Source of the DNA: Yponomeuta sedellus
Taxonomy: Eukaryota; Arthropoda; Insecta; Lepidoptera; Yponomeutidae
DNA length: 64,000 bases
Assembly (NCBI GenBank): GCA_934045075.1
Contig: OW203738.1
Span: forward strand, 248,001-312,000
Reading direction: 5' to 3'
The position numbers and the translations under genes are program-made. This document shows, piece by piece, positions 46,396-58,027 of the stretch. The notes under the pieces were generated by a model. It was given only the letters and a program-made list of their open reading frames with translations, did not search any database and was not told the DNA's origin. The stretch's first letter is position 1. Each line of letters starts with the position of its first letter.

Positions 46396-47633
46396 ACCAT
46401 AGACGGAGACAAGAAAGAAATTAGCGACAGATAGTCGGTGCAATTAAACTAATTAACGTTAGTTAGTTTTTCAGATTAATATTACCTCACTGTTAATTTG
46501 CTAGGAATATAACATTTGGTCGGAAATCACATTTAAAGTTACACAGAAAGAAAGAACCATATAATTTTCGTACGAAGATTCCGACCGAGGTTGAAATTCT
46601 CGAGAAAAAGGCCCGCACATTTCACGGAATTTCACCTCGAGAGAAATACCTCGACCGGGAAATGTTCCCCGACGATCGGGGGGCATTTTCAGATTTTCAT
46701 TTCTATAAGTGCTGGGTTGAATTGTAAAATTAGCGCGCAGTTCCGCAGGTCACGAGCGGCGGCGGAAGCGGGCGCACGTGACGCGACTGCGCCCGATTGT
46801 CGCCCGCGCGACTAACGACTTACTTACAAGCCGAGTATAGAGCAACTAAAGCGAAGGAAACGGCAAACGCCGCTTTCATGAACTTCGGTATCACCTGTGT
46901 TAAACGAAACACTTTAAAACAAGGCGCTAAACAACTTAGTACTTACTTATACAGTAAAGTGGAATCTTGTTCGTTGCAGATAGTAGTTTAAATTAAAATA
47001 ATAATGTATTGAACTATTTTATGTAACAGTGCAGTATCTATCAATAACTCTTAAAAGTACAAACCCATAACTGCAAACGGTTGACTTACTCCAATAATAT
47101 AAATGTAACATTTGAGACAATTTCTACTCTAGAACTGTCTAATTTCAGCCAGTATGCTTATCTACCCATGGACTGAACAGAAACAACGACCAATCGATGA
47201 CATTTCTATCATCTTCTATCTTTAACTTCCAACATCACGCCATCCTTGTAAGTCGCGAGCAGTCTTCGGTGGAATCAGTCGTTCCTCCGTCTTGGCATCT
47301 GGCTACCGCCGGACCACCGAACCAAAGCACCGCTCTAATGGTTTCCGGACCCTCACACACACACGTAGCTGTAAGAAACAGCGTCAATTGAAACGTCCTC
47401 CTAATTGGTTGAGAGCTTTGCCGAGGTAAAATATTTTCGGTTAATGAGTGGAATGTTCTTCGTTTGGAGGACAAATCTGCTTTATGGCTTTCAGTTGACA
47501 TACGAGTATTTAGAAAAAGTAGGCTGACATAGTTATATATTAAACGGGTCAAACCGCGATTATTTATTAGAAAAAACGTAATTACCTTATTAGTAGGCTG
47601 ACGTCTAACTTTTTAATAAATTCTTCTGCCTCA
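46396..47633. other. Unassigned DNA with a GC-rich island
   Basis: The block at 46735-46812 (GCGGCGGAAGCGGGCGCACG) is GC-rich; the rest is AT-rich. No gene is recognised. Confidence 0.4.
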
Positions 47634-47950
47634 ATGGGCTAGCGGTTAACACGCTTGACTACTGAAGCAAAAGACAAAGATGGAAGATGTTTATTTGATA
47701 AACATGAGTTTTAAAAGAGATGGTACCTACAGTGTAGACTATTTGTCCTTCAAGCTTTGCCATTGCAGACATACAAAAACTTAAGTTAAGTTACTAGGTT
47801 TTATATAAAATATTTTTTGTAAAATAATTAAGAACAAAGTATTTAAATATCATAATATGTAGGTATTATACATATTTACAGAAAGATTTCAAATGTCAAT
47901 GTCAGACCTAGGTATGGGTTCGATGCCCGCTGGAGGCCGTCGTACTAAAG
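47634..47950 (+). repeat. Possible tRNA-like SINE head split by an insert
   Basis: GCCTCAATGGGCTAGCGGTT (A-box like) with GCTTGACTACTGAAGC is separated by about 230 AT-rich bases from GGTATGGGTTCGATGCCCGC (B-box like) and GGAGGC, which would close the acceptor. Suggestive only. Confidence 0.4.
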
Positions 47951-48017
47951 AAAAACCAGAGCACATTTTATACAGCATGTAAAGATAGAGATACTTAATT
48001 AGTACTTATGGTTATAT

Positions 48018-48060
48018 TCTTTTTAATGCACTAACCCGTGCTAAGGAAAATTTTAAAAAC
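48018..48060 (-). repeat. Family A tail fragment
   Basis: TTTTTAATGCACTAACCCGTG to TTTTAAAAACCTA, then LINE sequence begins. Confidence 0.75.
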
Positions 48061-48069
48061 CTAGTACAA

Positions 48070-48590
48070 ATGGCCTCAAGAAATTGCCCGAGCTTCACGT
48101 TGAGTAAAGTGCTGTGCTTTCGGCAACTCTCCATCAAACTCCGCAATAAGATCCTGCATTGTTATATATGGCCTGTCGTTCTTTACGGATGCGAGTCATG
48201 GACCGTAAAGAAAGAACTCAAAAAAGACTCGCGGCTTGCGAGATGTGGTGCTACCGAGGAATGCTCCCGATCAGCTGGACCAAAAAGTCACCAACGTCAA
48301 GGTCCTAGACGGATAGACACGAAGGTGGATCTTGTTTGCGCCATCAAGCAGCGGAAAGTAGCTTACTTATGCCATGTGCTGCGATGCAGTAAACACCAAT
48401 TACTGCAGACTATTTTGATGGGCAAGGTGGAAGGAAAGAGAAGGCCGAGAAGGATGTCATGGTTGTGCAACATCAAGGAGTGGACGGGTGTTAAAACCGC
48501 GAAGGATCTGTTCAGAATTGCACAGAACAGAGATCGCTGTTAAGAGCTGACTGCCAACCTCCAGTAATTCAGAGACACTGTAAGAAGAAG
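48070..48590 (+). pseudogene. RTE/Proto2-like LINE C-terminus
   Basis: Reads LSIKLRNKILHCYIWPVVLY and GCESWTVKKELKK, then IDTKVDLVCAIKQRKVAYLC, GKVEGKRRPRRMSWLCNIKE and AKDLFRIAQNRD. The open frame hides two compensating shifts: about 35 residues after KKELKK read through the wrong frame before IDTKVD restores it. The 3' end is TGTAAGAAGAAG, and a family A dimer follows directly. Same family as the relic at 8283-8480. Confidence 0.8.
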
Positions 48591-48591
48591 A

Positions 48592-49002
48592 AAGCTCGGC
48601 TAGCTCAGTTGGTAAGAGCGCTGGCACGGATAGCCAGAGGTCGAGGGTTCGAATCCCGGCATGGGTGGAATTTTTAGCCTCTAATTAGGTTTTTAAAAAT
48701 TTTCCTTAGCACGGGTTAGTGCATTAAAAGTAATATAATCATGTGGGTACAGCGATATCATTCCAATGTAAAACCTAACTGCAAAGTAGGTACTCGGGCT
48801 GCAATTGATGCAAATTACTTCAGCCAGATGTCGCTGCCTGTACGTAATACAGAGAATATTGTAAAGAGGTTCAAAATTTCACTGACGCCAGTGAGTCGCC
48901 GATTACCTCAGTTGGTAAGAGCGTTGGCACCGATAGCCAGAGGTTGCGGTTTCGAATCCCGGCATGGGTGGAATTTTTAGCCTCTAATTAGGTTTTTAAA
49001 AT
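48592..49002 (+). repeat. Family A head-to-tail dimer
   Basis: The first unit starts inside the tRNA-like head (GGCTAGCTCAGTTGG), runs through the T-run site and the tail (GCATTAAAAGTAATATAATC) and continues without a break into a complete second unit (ATGTGGGTACAGCGATATCA ... GGTTTCGAATCCC ... CTAATTAGGTTTTTAAAA). Both units share the same TAATTAGG variant in place of TAAATAGG, so they likely came from one source. Confidence 0.85.
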
Positions 49003-50667
49003 TTTAATAATTTTTAATACCCAAAATTTTATTATTGTCTCTATTCTACTCCATTTTTGACGAGAAAATGGAACTTTTTGATGTGAAATAATTTTAATCG
49101 AGGTAGAGCTGCACGCCTGTGACATCGCTCTGAAGGAAATTTATCGGGAATGCAACGTTTCAAAACTGCAGTCGCAGTTACAGTCGGAATATTTTAATAC
49201 ATTGTGCAAATTGCGCGTTGATTGAACCGACCAATGGGGAGATTGACTAATTCATTCGCTGTAATAATTACACTTGCTACCCTCCAGTTGCGGCGCCGAG
49301 GACGCTCTGCAAATTGTGTTCGTAATTAACTAGGTTATTAATTTGCCATTGATGAGATAATTTTATAGCTTTCATTACAGTTGGCAATAAATGTGATTGT
49401 ATTTAATAACAATGGACTGCACCTAGTTAAAAGCGGTTCTTTTGACATGTTTTTGTAACTAATAATTTTCCAAGGTACTAAAAACCTGCCGGATTAGAAA
49501 ATTATTTGTGTGCAGTCTGTGGGAGTTGCCATAGATGGAAAATAAATGGTTTTAATGTATGTCGTTGAGATGTGGGATTGAAATAACAATGTAAGATTTT
49601 CTTGGGAGGAAAGCGCGAAGCATCTTGAATGAATACAAGATGGCGGCTTGGAATCATGGCACCTGCAAAGGTATCAATATTTGCTTTTATTAATTACATA
49701 ACATAACATAACATAACATGTTATGTTATGTAATTCCTCAACGATTGACTCTACGACGAATGTGTCTGAGAGATGTATAAACAGTATTTATAAATTATGC
49801 CGGAATATTTCGTCTGTAATTCTTTTTAAACTTCTCTTTAGGCGCACATAAGCTGAGCGGCGGTTTTCAGGAAAGCCGTATTTTTCACGAAAATCATGTT
49901 CGCTGATGATTGACACTCACAACAAGTTTGGATAGATTTGTCATATGACAAGAATCTCTGGATCCTGAAGCTGAATTCCAGAAAGAGAGGACTACGGTCT
50001 AGTTATGACGTTATAGAGATTGCAACCGCCTTCATAATCATCTCAACCGAGCGATGTGATTGTTAGTATATTTCTCAAGTTCTATTTTATCAAATTGCCT
50101 GTATTAAGTTATCGTTGTGAAGCTCATTTATTGCAATTACTACAGATTGTAAATACTTATGATATACCTTCTTCTTCGGGCCATTAACTCCTGGGGGAGC
50201 CTAGGGCCTCACCCAAGGATTTTCACTTCTGACGGTGGCTTGCGGCACTTCCAATTCGGACCAGCTACTGCCGATCGATTTAGCCTCTTGGTCTATTCAT
50301 CTTTTTCAGGTGGTCCTTGGTCGCCCCCTCTTTCGGCTGTCCTTATGACATACTTAGGTGTAAAATATCCGTGGTCACAGGAATATGCTTTTTCTGAAAG
50401 TTTTGTTTCATATGTTTATATAATAATGTTAGATAATAATACAATATGATTAGAATTAAAATGTCATACACTTAATTTATAAAGGCTTTCTATAATTTAT
50501 AATGTTGAGTGCCCTAAAGGGTCCACAAAGATCCATATTTTTTTGTTATGTCATCTGTATATACTTGTGGAATGCAAAAAAATATTGAGTAATGAGTATT
50601 AATTATAGGTAAATGTAATTAATTACTAAAATTCAAAACAGCTTTATTTAAAAAAAAATATTAAACT
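49003..50667. other. Mostly unassigned DNA
   Basis: 49120-49340 is a non-repeated, mixed-GC stretch with GCAAATTGCGCG and GTAATTAACTAGGTTATTAA; it could be conserved regulatory DNA. A pentanucleotide palindrome (ACATAACATAACA/TGTTATGTTATGT) lies near 49700-49728. About 50165-50345 resembles a degraded dispersed repeat (CGGGCCATTAACTCCTGGGG), family not known. Confidence 0.4.
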
Positions 50668-50853
50668 ATTTTTATTTTTAATGCACTAACCCTTGCTAAG
50701 GACAAATTTAAAAACCTATTTAGAGGCTAAAAATTTCACCCATGCCGGGATTCGAACCCGCAACCTCTGGCTCTGGCACGGATAGCCAGAGGTTGCGGGT
50801 TCGAATCCCGGCATGGGTGAAATTTTTAGCCTCTAAATAGGTATTTAAAAAAA
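50668..50853. repeat. Family A near-perfect foldback
   Basis: The left arm (minus) runs from the A-rich tail through CCTCTGGCT. The right arm (plus) starts CTGGCACGGATAGCCAGAGG and mirrors it to AAATAGGTATTTAAA, about 75 bp of almost exact complement. An ATTTAAAAAAAA-like sequence appears on both sides as a possible TSD, although low complexity makes this weak. Confidence 0.85.
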
Positions 50854-51065
50854 AGATTTTACAGCCAGAATGAGGTGACTCTTAGTCACTACGCCTAATG
50901 AAGATGGTCCACTTTACTTAACGATATGGCACATGTTTACGTTAAGCTTAATAGCTGGTTTAGTGTGAGAAACCAAAGCATACAAAAGTTTACTTTAAGA
51001 TTATATTACTGGTCCCTTGACGAAATCTTATATTAGAAGATATTGCACCAAAATAGATAGATAGA

Positions 51066-51250
51066 TAGCGACCTCTGTGGCGTAGCGGTAGCGCATCTGC
51101 CTACCATGCAAGAGGTCCCGGGTTCAAACCCCGGCTAGGGACAAAAAAACCCCAGGTCTTGGATGTTTACATGTTTGTGATGTCGTTGTTTCTGATTCTC
51201 ACGACACAGGGTATCCTAGTGTGAGACCAGAAGTAATGTGTGTGCCTGTA
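51066..51250 (+). repeat. SINE family C
   Basis: CTCTGTGGCGTAGCGGTAGC, CTGCCTACCATGCAAGAGG and GGGTTCAAACCCC form the head. The body ACGACACAGGGTATCCTAGT follows, as in the minus-strand copy at 15738. Confidence 0.8.
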
Positions 51251-51938
51251 TGTAAATGTGTTATGTTATAGATACAGAACACTTTATTGCACAGCCAGAA
51301 AAAAGAATACAACCAAGATTTCTTAAGTGTAAATAATGTGTAACAATTGGCCACAATTTGCAATACAATATACGAACAGACTAACCACTGTTAGATAAGA
51401 AAGCCGGCAACTACACGGCAAATCTTGAAACTCAATCGAAAAAGTGACTTGACGTTTTGTCTGAATATCCCCTTACGTTTGTACTTTTCCAGTTGTCGGT
51501 AAGCCTGCGTCCCCCTTCCCCGCGCCGCCCCTCAGGCAGGTATGTGGAGAACTTTTGTTCAGCTCGTCTGTCGGCCGAGTGGTTGCTTGTTTATTTGTTT
51601 TGTTCGCGATCAATTTGCGGGGAGCTCTCGAACGTAAGACTTGTGTGTAGTTGGAGCACCTCTTTGGCTTTATCTGACTTGTAAGACGCCGTCGGTGCCC
51701 GGGTAATGGTGATAGTTTTTTTGTTCCATATGAGTATTCTTCCCGTTCACTGTCTGATCAACGGTTGTACCTTGTGGATAATAAGGGAGCCTTATGTTTT
51801 GTTTATCTTATCCTTCTACTTTGTCTGTGGTTTAGGATATGCTAATTTTACCAACACCTTTACAGTAAAACACTCTTCAAATACCGTTAAAATAATCTGT
51901 GGCAAAAGCTTTCTCATATGTTTTTAAAAAAATAGACT
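51251..51938. other. Unassigned DNA
   Basis: Short open frames show no recognised domain. Not repeated in the window. Confidence 0.4.
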
Positions 51939-51951
51939 GTTGTATTTATTA

Positions 51952-52711
51952 TACTATTTTTATCTTTAATGCACTAACCCGTGCTAAGGACAATTTTAAA
52001 AACCTATTTAGAGGCTAAAAATTCCACCCATGCCGGGATTCGAACCCGCGACCTCTGGCTATCCGTGCCAGCGCTCTATCCAACTGAGCCAATGGGCGAC
52101 TCACCGGCATCAGTGAAATTTCGAACCTCTTTACACTATTCTCTGTATTACGTACAGCCAGCGACATCTGACTTAAGCAAATTGCATTACTTACAGCCCC
52201 GACTACCTACTTTGCAGTTAGGTTTAACATCGGAACGATATCACTGTACCTACATGATTATACTATTTTTATTTTAATGCACTAACCCGTGCTAAGGAAC
52301 AAATTTAAAAACCTATTTAGAGGCTAAAAATTTCACCCATGCCGGGATTCGAACCCGCAACCTCTGGCTATCCGTGCCAGCGCTCTACCAATTTAGCCAA
52401 TGGGCGACTCACCGGCATTAGTGAAATTTTGAACCTCTTTACACTATTCTCTGTATTACGTACAGGCAGCGACATCTGGCTGAAGTAGATTGCATCACTT
52501 ACAGCCCCGACTACCTACTTTGCAATTAGGTTTTTACATCGGAATGATATCGCTGTACCCACATGATTATACTATTTTTATTTTAATGCACTAACCCGTG
52601 CTAAGGACAATTTTAAAAACCTATTTAGAGGTTAAAAATTCCACTTATGCCGGGATTCGAACCCGCGACCTCTGGCTATCCGTGCCAGCGCTCTAACCAA
52701 CTGAGCCAATG
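51952..52711 (-). repeat. Family A tandem trimer bounded by a 13-bp TSD
   Basis: Three head-to-tail units; identical start points (TTATACTATTTTTAT) at 51949, 52258 and 52567 give an exact 309-bp period. The two left units are complete and the right one stops in the tRNA-like head at GAGCCAATG. GTTGTATTTATTA is found at 51939-51951 and at 52712-52724, so the whole 760-bp trimer lies between one TSD. The 3' end (left, minus strand) is the A-rich ...AAAATAGTA also used at 14846. Confidence 0.9.
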
Positions 52712-52735
52712 GTTGTATTTATTATTATTATTATT

Positions 52736-52935
52736 GATACAGCGGTGGTAGCTCAGTGGGTAGAACCATAGACTGGCAAGCGAGAGCCCCAGGTTCGATC
52801 CCGAGTGCGGGCATGTACCAATGACTTTGTTCAATTTCAAAGTTACGTACATTTGCGACTTTGCAGTCGCAATACCACACGCTAACGGTAAAGGAAAAAC
52901 ATCGTGAGGAAACCCGCGGCTTGGTTGGCTCCGCA
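52736..52935 (+). repeat. SINE with family B body and variant tRNA-like head
   Basis: Head GGTGGTAGCTCAGTGGGTAG, CAGGTTCGATCCCGAGTGC; body ACCAATGACTTTGTTCAATT and GTAAAGGAAAAACATCGTGA; downstream sequence differs from other family B tails. Confidence 0.75.
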
Positions 52936-53224
52936 CGTATTGACTAGTCGTTCCTGTGGGCTAGGCCGACTAAGCTGTCAGGATTGTATAGGTGCTGGGC
53001 AAGCCTACACCATCTATAAAACCATGTCCCAGGCACTACAGCGTCGGAGTGGTCCCTTCACCCATCTAGTGTGAGTGAAGATACCACTGGACGCTGCATA
53101 AATCATCTCATTAAGTAGATGCAAAAAGGCCAATATTCTTATTATTGATACCATAGCAGCTCTAAGCTGATGCGTGCATATCTTATCACCGCACTATTTT
53201 ATCATCAATATTCGATCAGCATCA
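52936..53224. other. Probable SINE tail, unassigned
   Basis: GCTAGGCCGACTAAGCTGTC to GGCCAATATTCTTATTATTG is probably the 3' end of the preceding SINE; its family is not known to me. Confidence 0.4.
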
Positions 53225-53392
53225 ACTACCCGTCTCAATTTCTCCTTCTGCAATCTTTCCGGTTTAAAGTTTCCTGAAAGAAATTGCTATCAGCAATAAG
53301 GCCGCCAATTGTAACTCTTCTTTTGTAACTGTTGTCTTTGTAATTATTTTCTGGTGTGTACAATAAAGAATATTCTTATCTTATCTTATGTA
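53225..53392 (+). repeat. LINE 3' end with (TTATC)n tail
   Basis: GAAAGAAATTGCTATCAGCA, ATAAGGCCGCCAATTGTAAC, then GTACAATAAAGAATATTCTT and TATCTTATCTTAT. Confidence 0.75.
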
Positions 53393-54089
53393 TTTTTTGG
53401 TACTGAATCTATTTTAGATGCTTTGACTAGGATTCAATTTGCCTAAGGCGCTGATAAATTTTGCTTAACATGCTCTTTTTCAGTTGTTTGAAATTATTTA
53501 GAGGAAAAAGTGTAAAGCAGTCCTGTGTCACTATTCTGCCAGTCTGTATTAGACTAATGACAACAATTGACGACGAATAGTAATAATACTCTCTTTTTGA
53601 GCCCGTTACCACATACACGACTGTTCTTGTTACAATAATCATAAAGGAGAGAGTCGGCAGAGTTCTCCCTACAGTCAACATCGCATCAAACTTTACATGC
53701 GTGTATGAGTCAGTTACATTACGGGCGGCATTGCAATGAACATGTTAACATTAACAGATGTCCACTGTACATTGAAGCACTGACCGTCGCTTGATGAATG
53801 GCCGATGCTGTCGTGCGGCTGACAAACATACTTGCTCATTCTAAATCAGCCGACTGGCCATGCGCATGCCTTGCTGGCTGGAGATGGTACACGTGACACC
53901 ATTTAAATCCTACCAAATATCCTACACTACCAAACACTATGTGACCTTTTGTCATTTTGTCACTGCAACATTCTGACCATTAAACTTGATACGTTTTGAC
54001 TTTAGAGATTCCGTCACGTGAACAGCCATGACTCGGAACGATTAATTAAATTAAACTTTATTCTTTTAGGCTGAAATTCAAACACTAGT
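53393..54089. other. Unassigned DNA
   Basis: Nothing recognised on either strand. Confidence 0.45.
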
Positions 54090-54280
54090 TATAGTCTGTT
54101 AGCTTTTAGAATATACCTGGGGCTCTAGAGTAGGCTTGGGTTTTCGTCAATTTTCGCCGATTATCGTACTGATGATAGAGTTCTGATTTCGAAATTAAGT
54201 GTCATATTAGTTCCGATATTTCTATTACACGAATATATCCGATAGTAGCCGATGTATATTCTAAAAGCTAACAGACTATA
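54090..54280. mobile_element. 191-bp segment with perfect 27-bp inverted ends
   Basis: TATAGTCTGTTAGCTTTTAG plus AATATAC at 54090-54116 is exactly reverse-complemented at 54254-54280. The 137-bp middle is non-coding. It could be a MITE or an inverted duplication around an insertion; no TSD is evident. Confidence 0.75.
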
Positions 54281-54370
54281 TTTATTAAAGAAAATAATGC
54301 CACATTCAAACGGTGAGGCCAATCGTTCTCTTTCATCCATCCACCGCGTTCTTTAGTTCAGAGAAAAAAA

Positions 54371-54637
54371 TAGTGTAATCATGTGGGTACAGTGATATCG
54401 TTCCGATGTTAAACCTAACTGCAAAGTAGGTAGTCGGGGCTGTAAGTAATGCAATTTGCTTAAGTCAGATGTCGCTGCCTGTACGTAATACAGAGAATAT
54501 TGTAAAGAGGTTCGAAATTTCACTGATGCCGTGAGTCGCCCATTGGCTCAATTGGTAGAGCGCTGGTACGGATAGCCAGAGGTTGCGGGTTCGAATCCCG
54601 GCATGGGTGAAATTTTTAGCCTCTAAATAGGTTTTTA
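54371..54637 (+). repeat. Family A unit, nearly complete
   Basis: Starts with AAAAATAGTGTAATCATGTG, the tail-to-head junction of a multimer, and runs through body and tRNA-like head (A box TTGGCTCAATTGG, B box GGGTTCGAATCCC) to AAATAGGTTTTTA. Confidence 0.85.
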
Positions 54638-55227
54638 TATTTATAATATGTATGTACCTAGCAATTTATACGGAACTCTCGGTACCCAAGTGCACCAATA
54701 GTAGATTAATAGAATGTTATTAGTATTTATTAATTAATGATACGCGATACTCATACATAGTTATGTAATGAGATAAAAATATTTTTATTGTAAACCAGAG
54801 CACATATTATAAAACATGTAGATTAAAAAGAAAAAGTTGGTAACTTTGATGTACTTGGTAGCTATTGGGAGAGGGCATGGATGGTTCATCGACCCTTACA
54901 TTTCTGCTGCAAAGTGATTGGTAACGTAACAAAACAGTCTGCACATGTGTAGGGGTTGATGTGCTGTTATATGCACTCCACTAATCTCATCCTTGATTGG
55001 TGTTAGCAGAATAAGATAGTAAGTTTTTATTTTAGATGTTATTGTATTTTTATAAATCTATAGAAAACGCCACTGGTTGTACAATTACATACATATGCAC
55101 GTACAATTGTTTCTTTTCTTGCAATAAATAAAAAAATGCAAATATACAGAGTACAATTGGCGGCCTTATTGCTGAAAGCTATAAGCACGTTTTACCTAAT
55201 AAATAATAGCTATTAGTCCCGTTTGGT
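54638..55227. other. Mostly unassigned DNA
   Basis: A fragment resembling the ACTTGGCCGG repeat end (ACGGAACTCTCGGTACCC) is at about 54670. A minus-strand GATAAGGCCGCC-family piece (GTACAATTGGCGGCCTTATT) is at about 55148-55195. Confidence 0.45.
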
Positions 55228-55350
55228 CCCGATGGTAAGGCGACATCGTGAGGGTTGCGGGTCAGAGATGGATCAGATTGGCACAGAACCGTGAGTGAGG
55301 CGCAGTAAAAAGGAGGCCTATGCCCAGCAGTGGGTTGATGTTGACTCTTA
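55228..55350 (+). repeat. RTE-like LINE 3' terminus
   Basis: CGTGAGGGTTGCGGGTCAGA, GATGGATCAGATTGGCACAG and GAGGCCTATGCCCAGCAGTG, then GGTTGATGTTGA. This is the end of a LINE ORF plus its 3' terminus; its AGCAGTGGGTTGAT resembles the tail of the 5S-related SINE. Confidence 0.7.
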
Positions 55351-56464
55351 TTATAGATATATAGATAGATAGTTCCGCTTAATATAAAACCAGTGAATTT
55401 TAAAATACAATGATTAAACTAAGAATGTCAGCATATGTGAAACAGACGGTAAGTCAGCTGACTTGTTATGCAGACGACACCGCTAGTCTACTTGGACGTA
55501 CCTACAGGGCAAACACACTTGCGCATTCGGCATGTCCTCTCCAAACACCGGACGGGGCGTGTTGGTGTGACTTGGCAGAGACTACCCAAGTTAGTTGGGG
55601 GCAGTGATCTTGCATACTTGCTTTTATACCACTCGCTGTAGCCGCGAGTTAATTTCCTTCGTTACAAGTAGTCTGGCACTTTCCTATTCGTAAATTTAAT
55701 TATCCTATACAACAAAACCGTCGTCGATTCGCTGCTCTGTTGTGGAGAGAAACGACAAGGTAACAAATAAACTTTTGCACTAAAATAAGGATAATCTCTG
55801 TCTATCTACTCGTATAGTCTTATGATTGATTAGTCCTATGATTCGGTTTACTCATTACTCTATAGTCAGCTCAGATATGCTTTATCTTGATTTTATTTCT
55901 TAGTTCTATATATTTTGTAGTAAAAGTTACAGTTACAATTGCAGTTACAGTTAGTAATGAGATGATAAGTTACAATATACAATACAAATCTTTATTTCTT
56001 CATCCACAAATTAGTTGGAAAATAGCAGTGGTACAATATGGCGCAATAGAAGCGATTTGTGGATAGACTGGGTCCCAAACTAGATCGGAGATCTGTATCT
56101 TAGGATGCCAGGCCACCCAAAAAACTAGAACAACAAAGTATGGAACATACTGTAGACACTAAGTCCGCTCAAATTACGACCGACAGAGAAATAACAGGAA
56201 GAACAAAGAAAATGTACAAAATTTATAAAATACAAGAAATCAATAGTGGCTACTCATATTTATACTCAGCTCTACGACTAGGTCTTGGGATCGGGAAAAA
56301 TAATATCACTCTAAAACTTGAAGATGCAATTTTAGACAGAATATCCAATATTTCATTCAGAGCGACAGTAAAAGCGTCTACGCGTCAAAGTGGGCGACGG
56401 CGGCGGGGGAATACAGAAAAAAAAAACACTTTAGCCCTAAACCCATTTGTTTTCCTTTAGCAAC
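55351..56464. other. Unassigned DNA
   Basis: An open frame at 56140-56460 is not recognised; it may be part of the LINE whose end follows it. Confidence 0.35.
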
Positions 56465-56600
56465 TGACCAACGATCTGGTGCAGATTGATGGAATCCTCA
56501 ATCAATCTGCACCTAACTTTGGTCGAGGACAAAAGGAGTGAAGCGCTTGGCGAAGGCCTATGTCTGACAGTGGAAAAATGTGTGCTGATGGACTGAACTA
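56465..56600 (+). repeat. LINE 3' terminus with a hairpin
   Basis: GAGTGAAGCGCTTGGCGAAG and GCCTATGTCTGACAGTGGAA are typical LINE C-terminal/3' sequence. Upstream, GGTGCAGATTGAT (56478-56490) and its perfect complement (56501-56513) form a 13-bp hairpin. Confidence 0.6.
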
Positions 56601-57514
56601 TCTGTGTAATGCTTTGTATATGTGTGTGTGTCTTGTGTAAATATTTCCAGCCAGACTTTACACTATTTAATCCGGTACGATAGCAGTTGTGACTACCATA
56701 CCTCAGCTCTCTTAACGCTGCATGCCGCTCACACAGGGTATCGGCAGAATACGAGTGCTGAAGTTCTTCCTGAACTTTCAGTTGTCGTCAGAGTCGGAGC
56801 CCATTCACATTTGCCACACCTACGTTGATCACTCCCAGTCCAGTACATTGCCTAGGTACACTACAGTACCGTGTTTGCCTTATCTTCTGTGTGTTTTTGC
56901 TTTTTATTGTATTGTATTGTATTTCTTTACTTCGGATAAATATCCATAGATTGTTAGTAAACATTACACTCAGTATAAAACTAAATATGTTAGTGAGAGC
57001 CATACATAAATTATAAAATTAAATATTTAATTAAATTTAAAAAATTTAAAAGTTTTGGAGTTTAAATTTTAATTTTTAATTTCGACTCCAAACTTATACT
57101 TATACCTTATGTATACAACCTTTTTGTTATATGCTTTGTTCGTGTTGTGACTTGTATTTGGTTTTGTATTGCTTTGCTTTGTATAGGTGTGTGTGTCTTA
57201 AGTGAATAAAGGTTTTATCTATCTATATCTAAGTAAAAGATTTATCTACCTATCTATCCTAACTATCATCGTTTTTCTTGTACCTCTCCACTAATCGAGA
57301 CTGCCTTTGTAACAAATTAAATAGAATTCGGAGAGCTGACGCTCTACGAAAGGAAACATGTCTTCAACTCTGGCATTTGTTCCCTAATACTTTTAAGCGA
57401 CCATTCGTTTATATTTCAACATACTTGTTCCTCTTAGTCTAGCTCATCATAATCATTTGAAAAACTTACACAAAATTTACTCTCTTATTTTTACGAATGT
57501 GATGACATGAACGC
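56601..57514. other. Unassigned AT-rich DNA
   Basis: Contains TTGTATTGTATTG-type and ATCTATCTATATC-type simple sequence near 56910 and 57220. No gene is recognised. Confidence 0.45.
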
Positions 57515-57745
57515 TTTGTTAGGCCATGGGTCTCTTTGTGCATAGTAGGAAGGTTAGGCCATACTCCACCACGGGGGCCAAGTCCGGGTTGGTGGAGGAT
57601 TGTGAGACAATTACGGGCCTTACTGTCAGAAGTTATCAAGGCGCCTATAAGGCTTCTGACATGGAATAACGACTGCCACTAGATTACGGGCGGCACGAAC
57701 GGCTTAACGTGCCTTGCGAAGGACGGATGCGCTCGAAAAAGCTAT
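57515..57745 (-). repeat. 5S-related SINE, middle and tail
   Basis: Reverse of the body: GTTAGGCCATACTCCACCAC, CTTACTGTCAGAAGTTATC, GGCTTAACGTGCCTTGCGAA, GGACGGATGCGCTCGAAAAA. Confidence 0.75.
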
Positions 57746-58027
57746 TTGATTTCTTATACTATAAACGAAGCAAATAACTGGTGTCTTTGCCTGCATTTAC
57801 AGAGCCGGCATGGTTTGAGAGTACCGCTTTATCGCCTTGGCAGCGACTCGGCGCGTTTGTCATGCGGGAGACTTTACGACTCCCGTCGCCATGGTTTGTG
57901 GACGGGTCTACTGCAAAACCAATGAGAAACTACCTTTTAGTTTAGGGGTATTTAGTCAATTATCAACAACGGCATTCGACCGAATTCTTTTTTTTTTTAA
58001 ATAATTTAGAGAAGCTTATATAGAATC

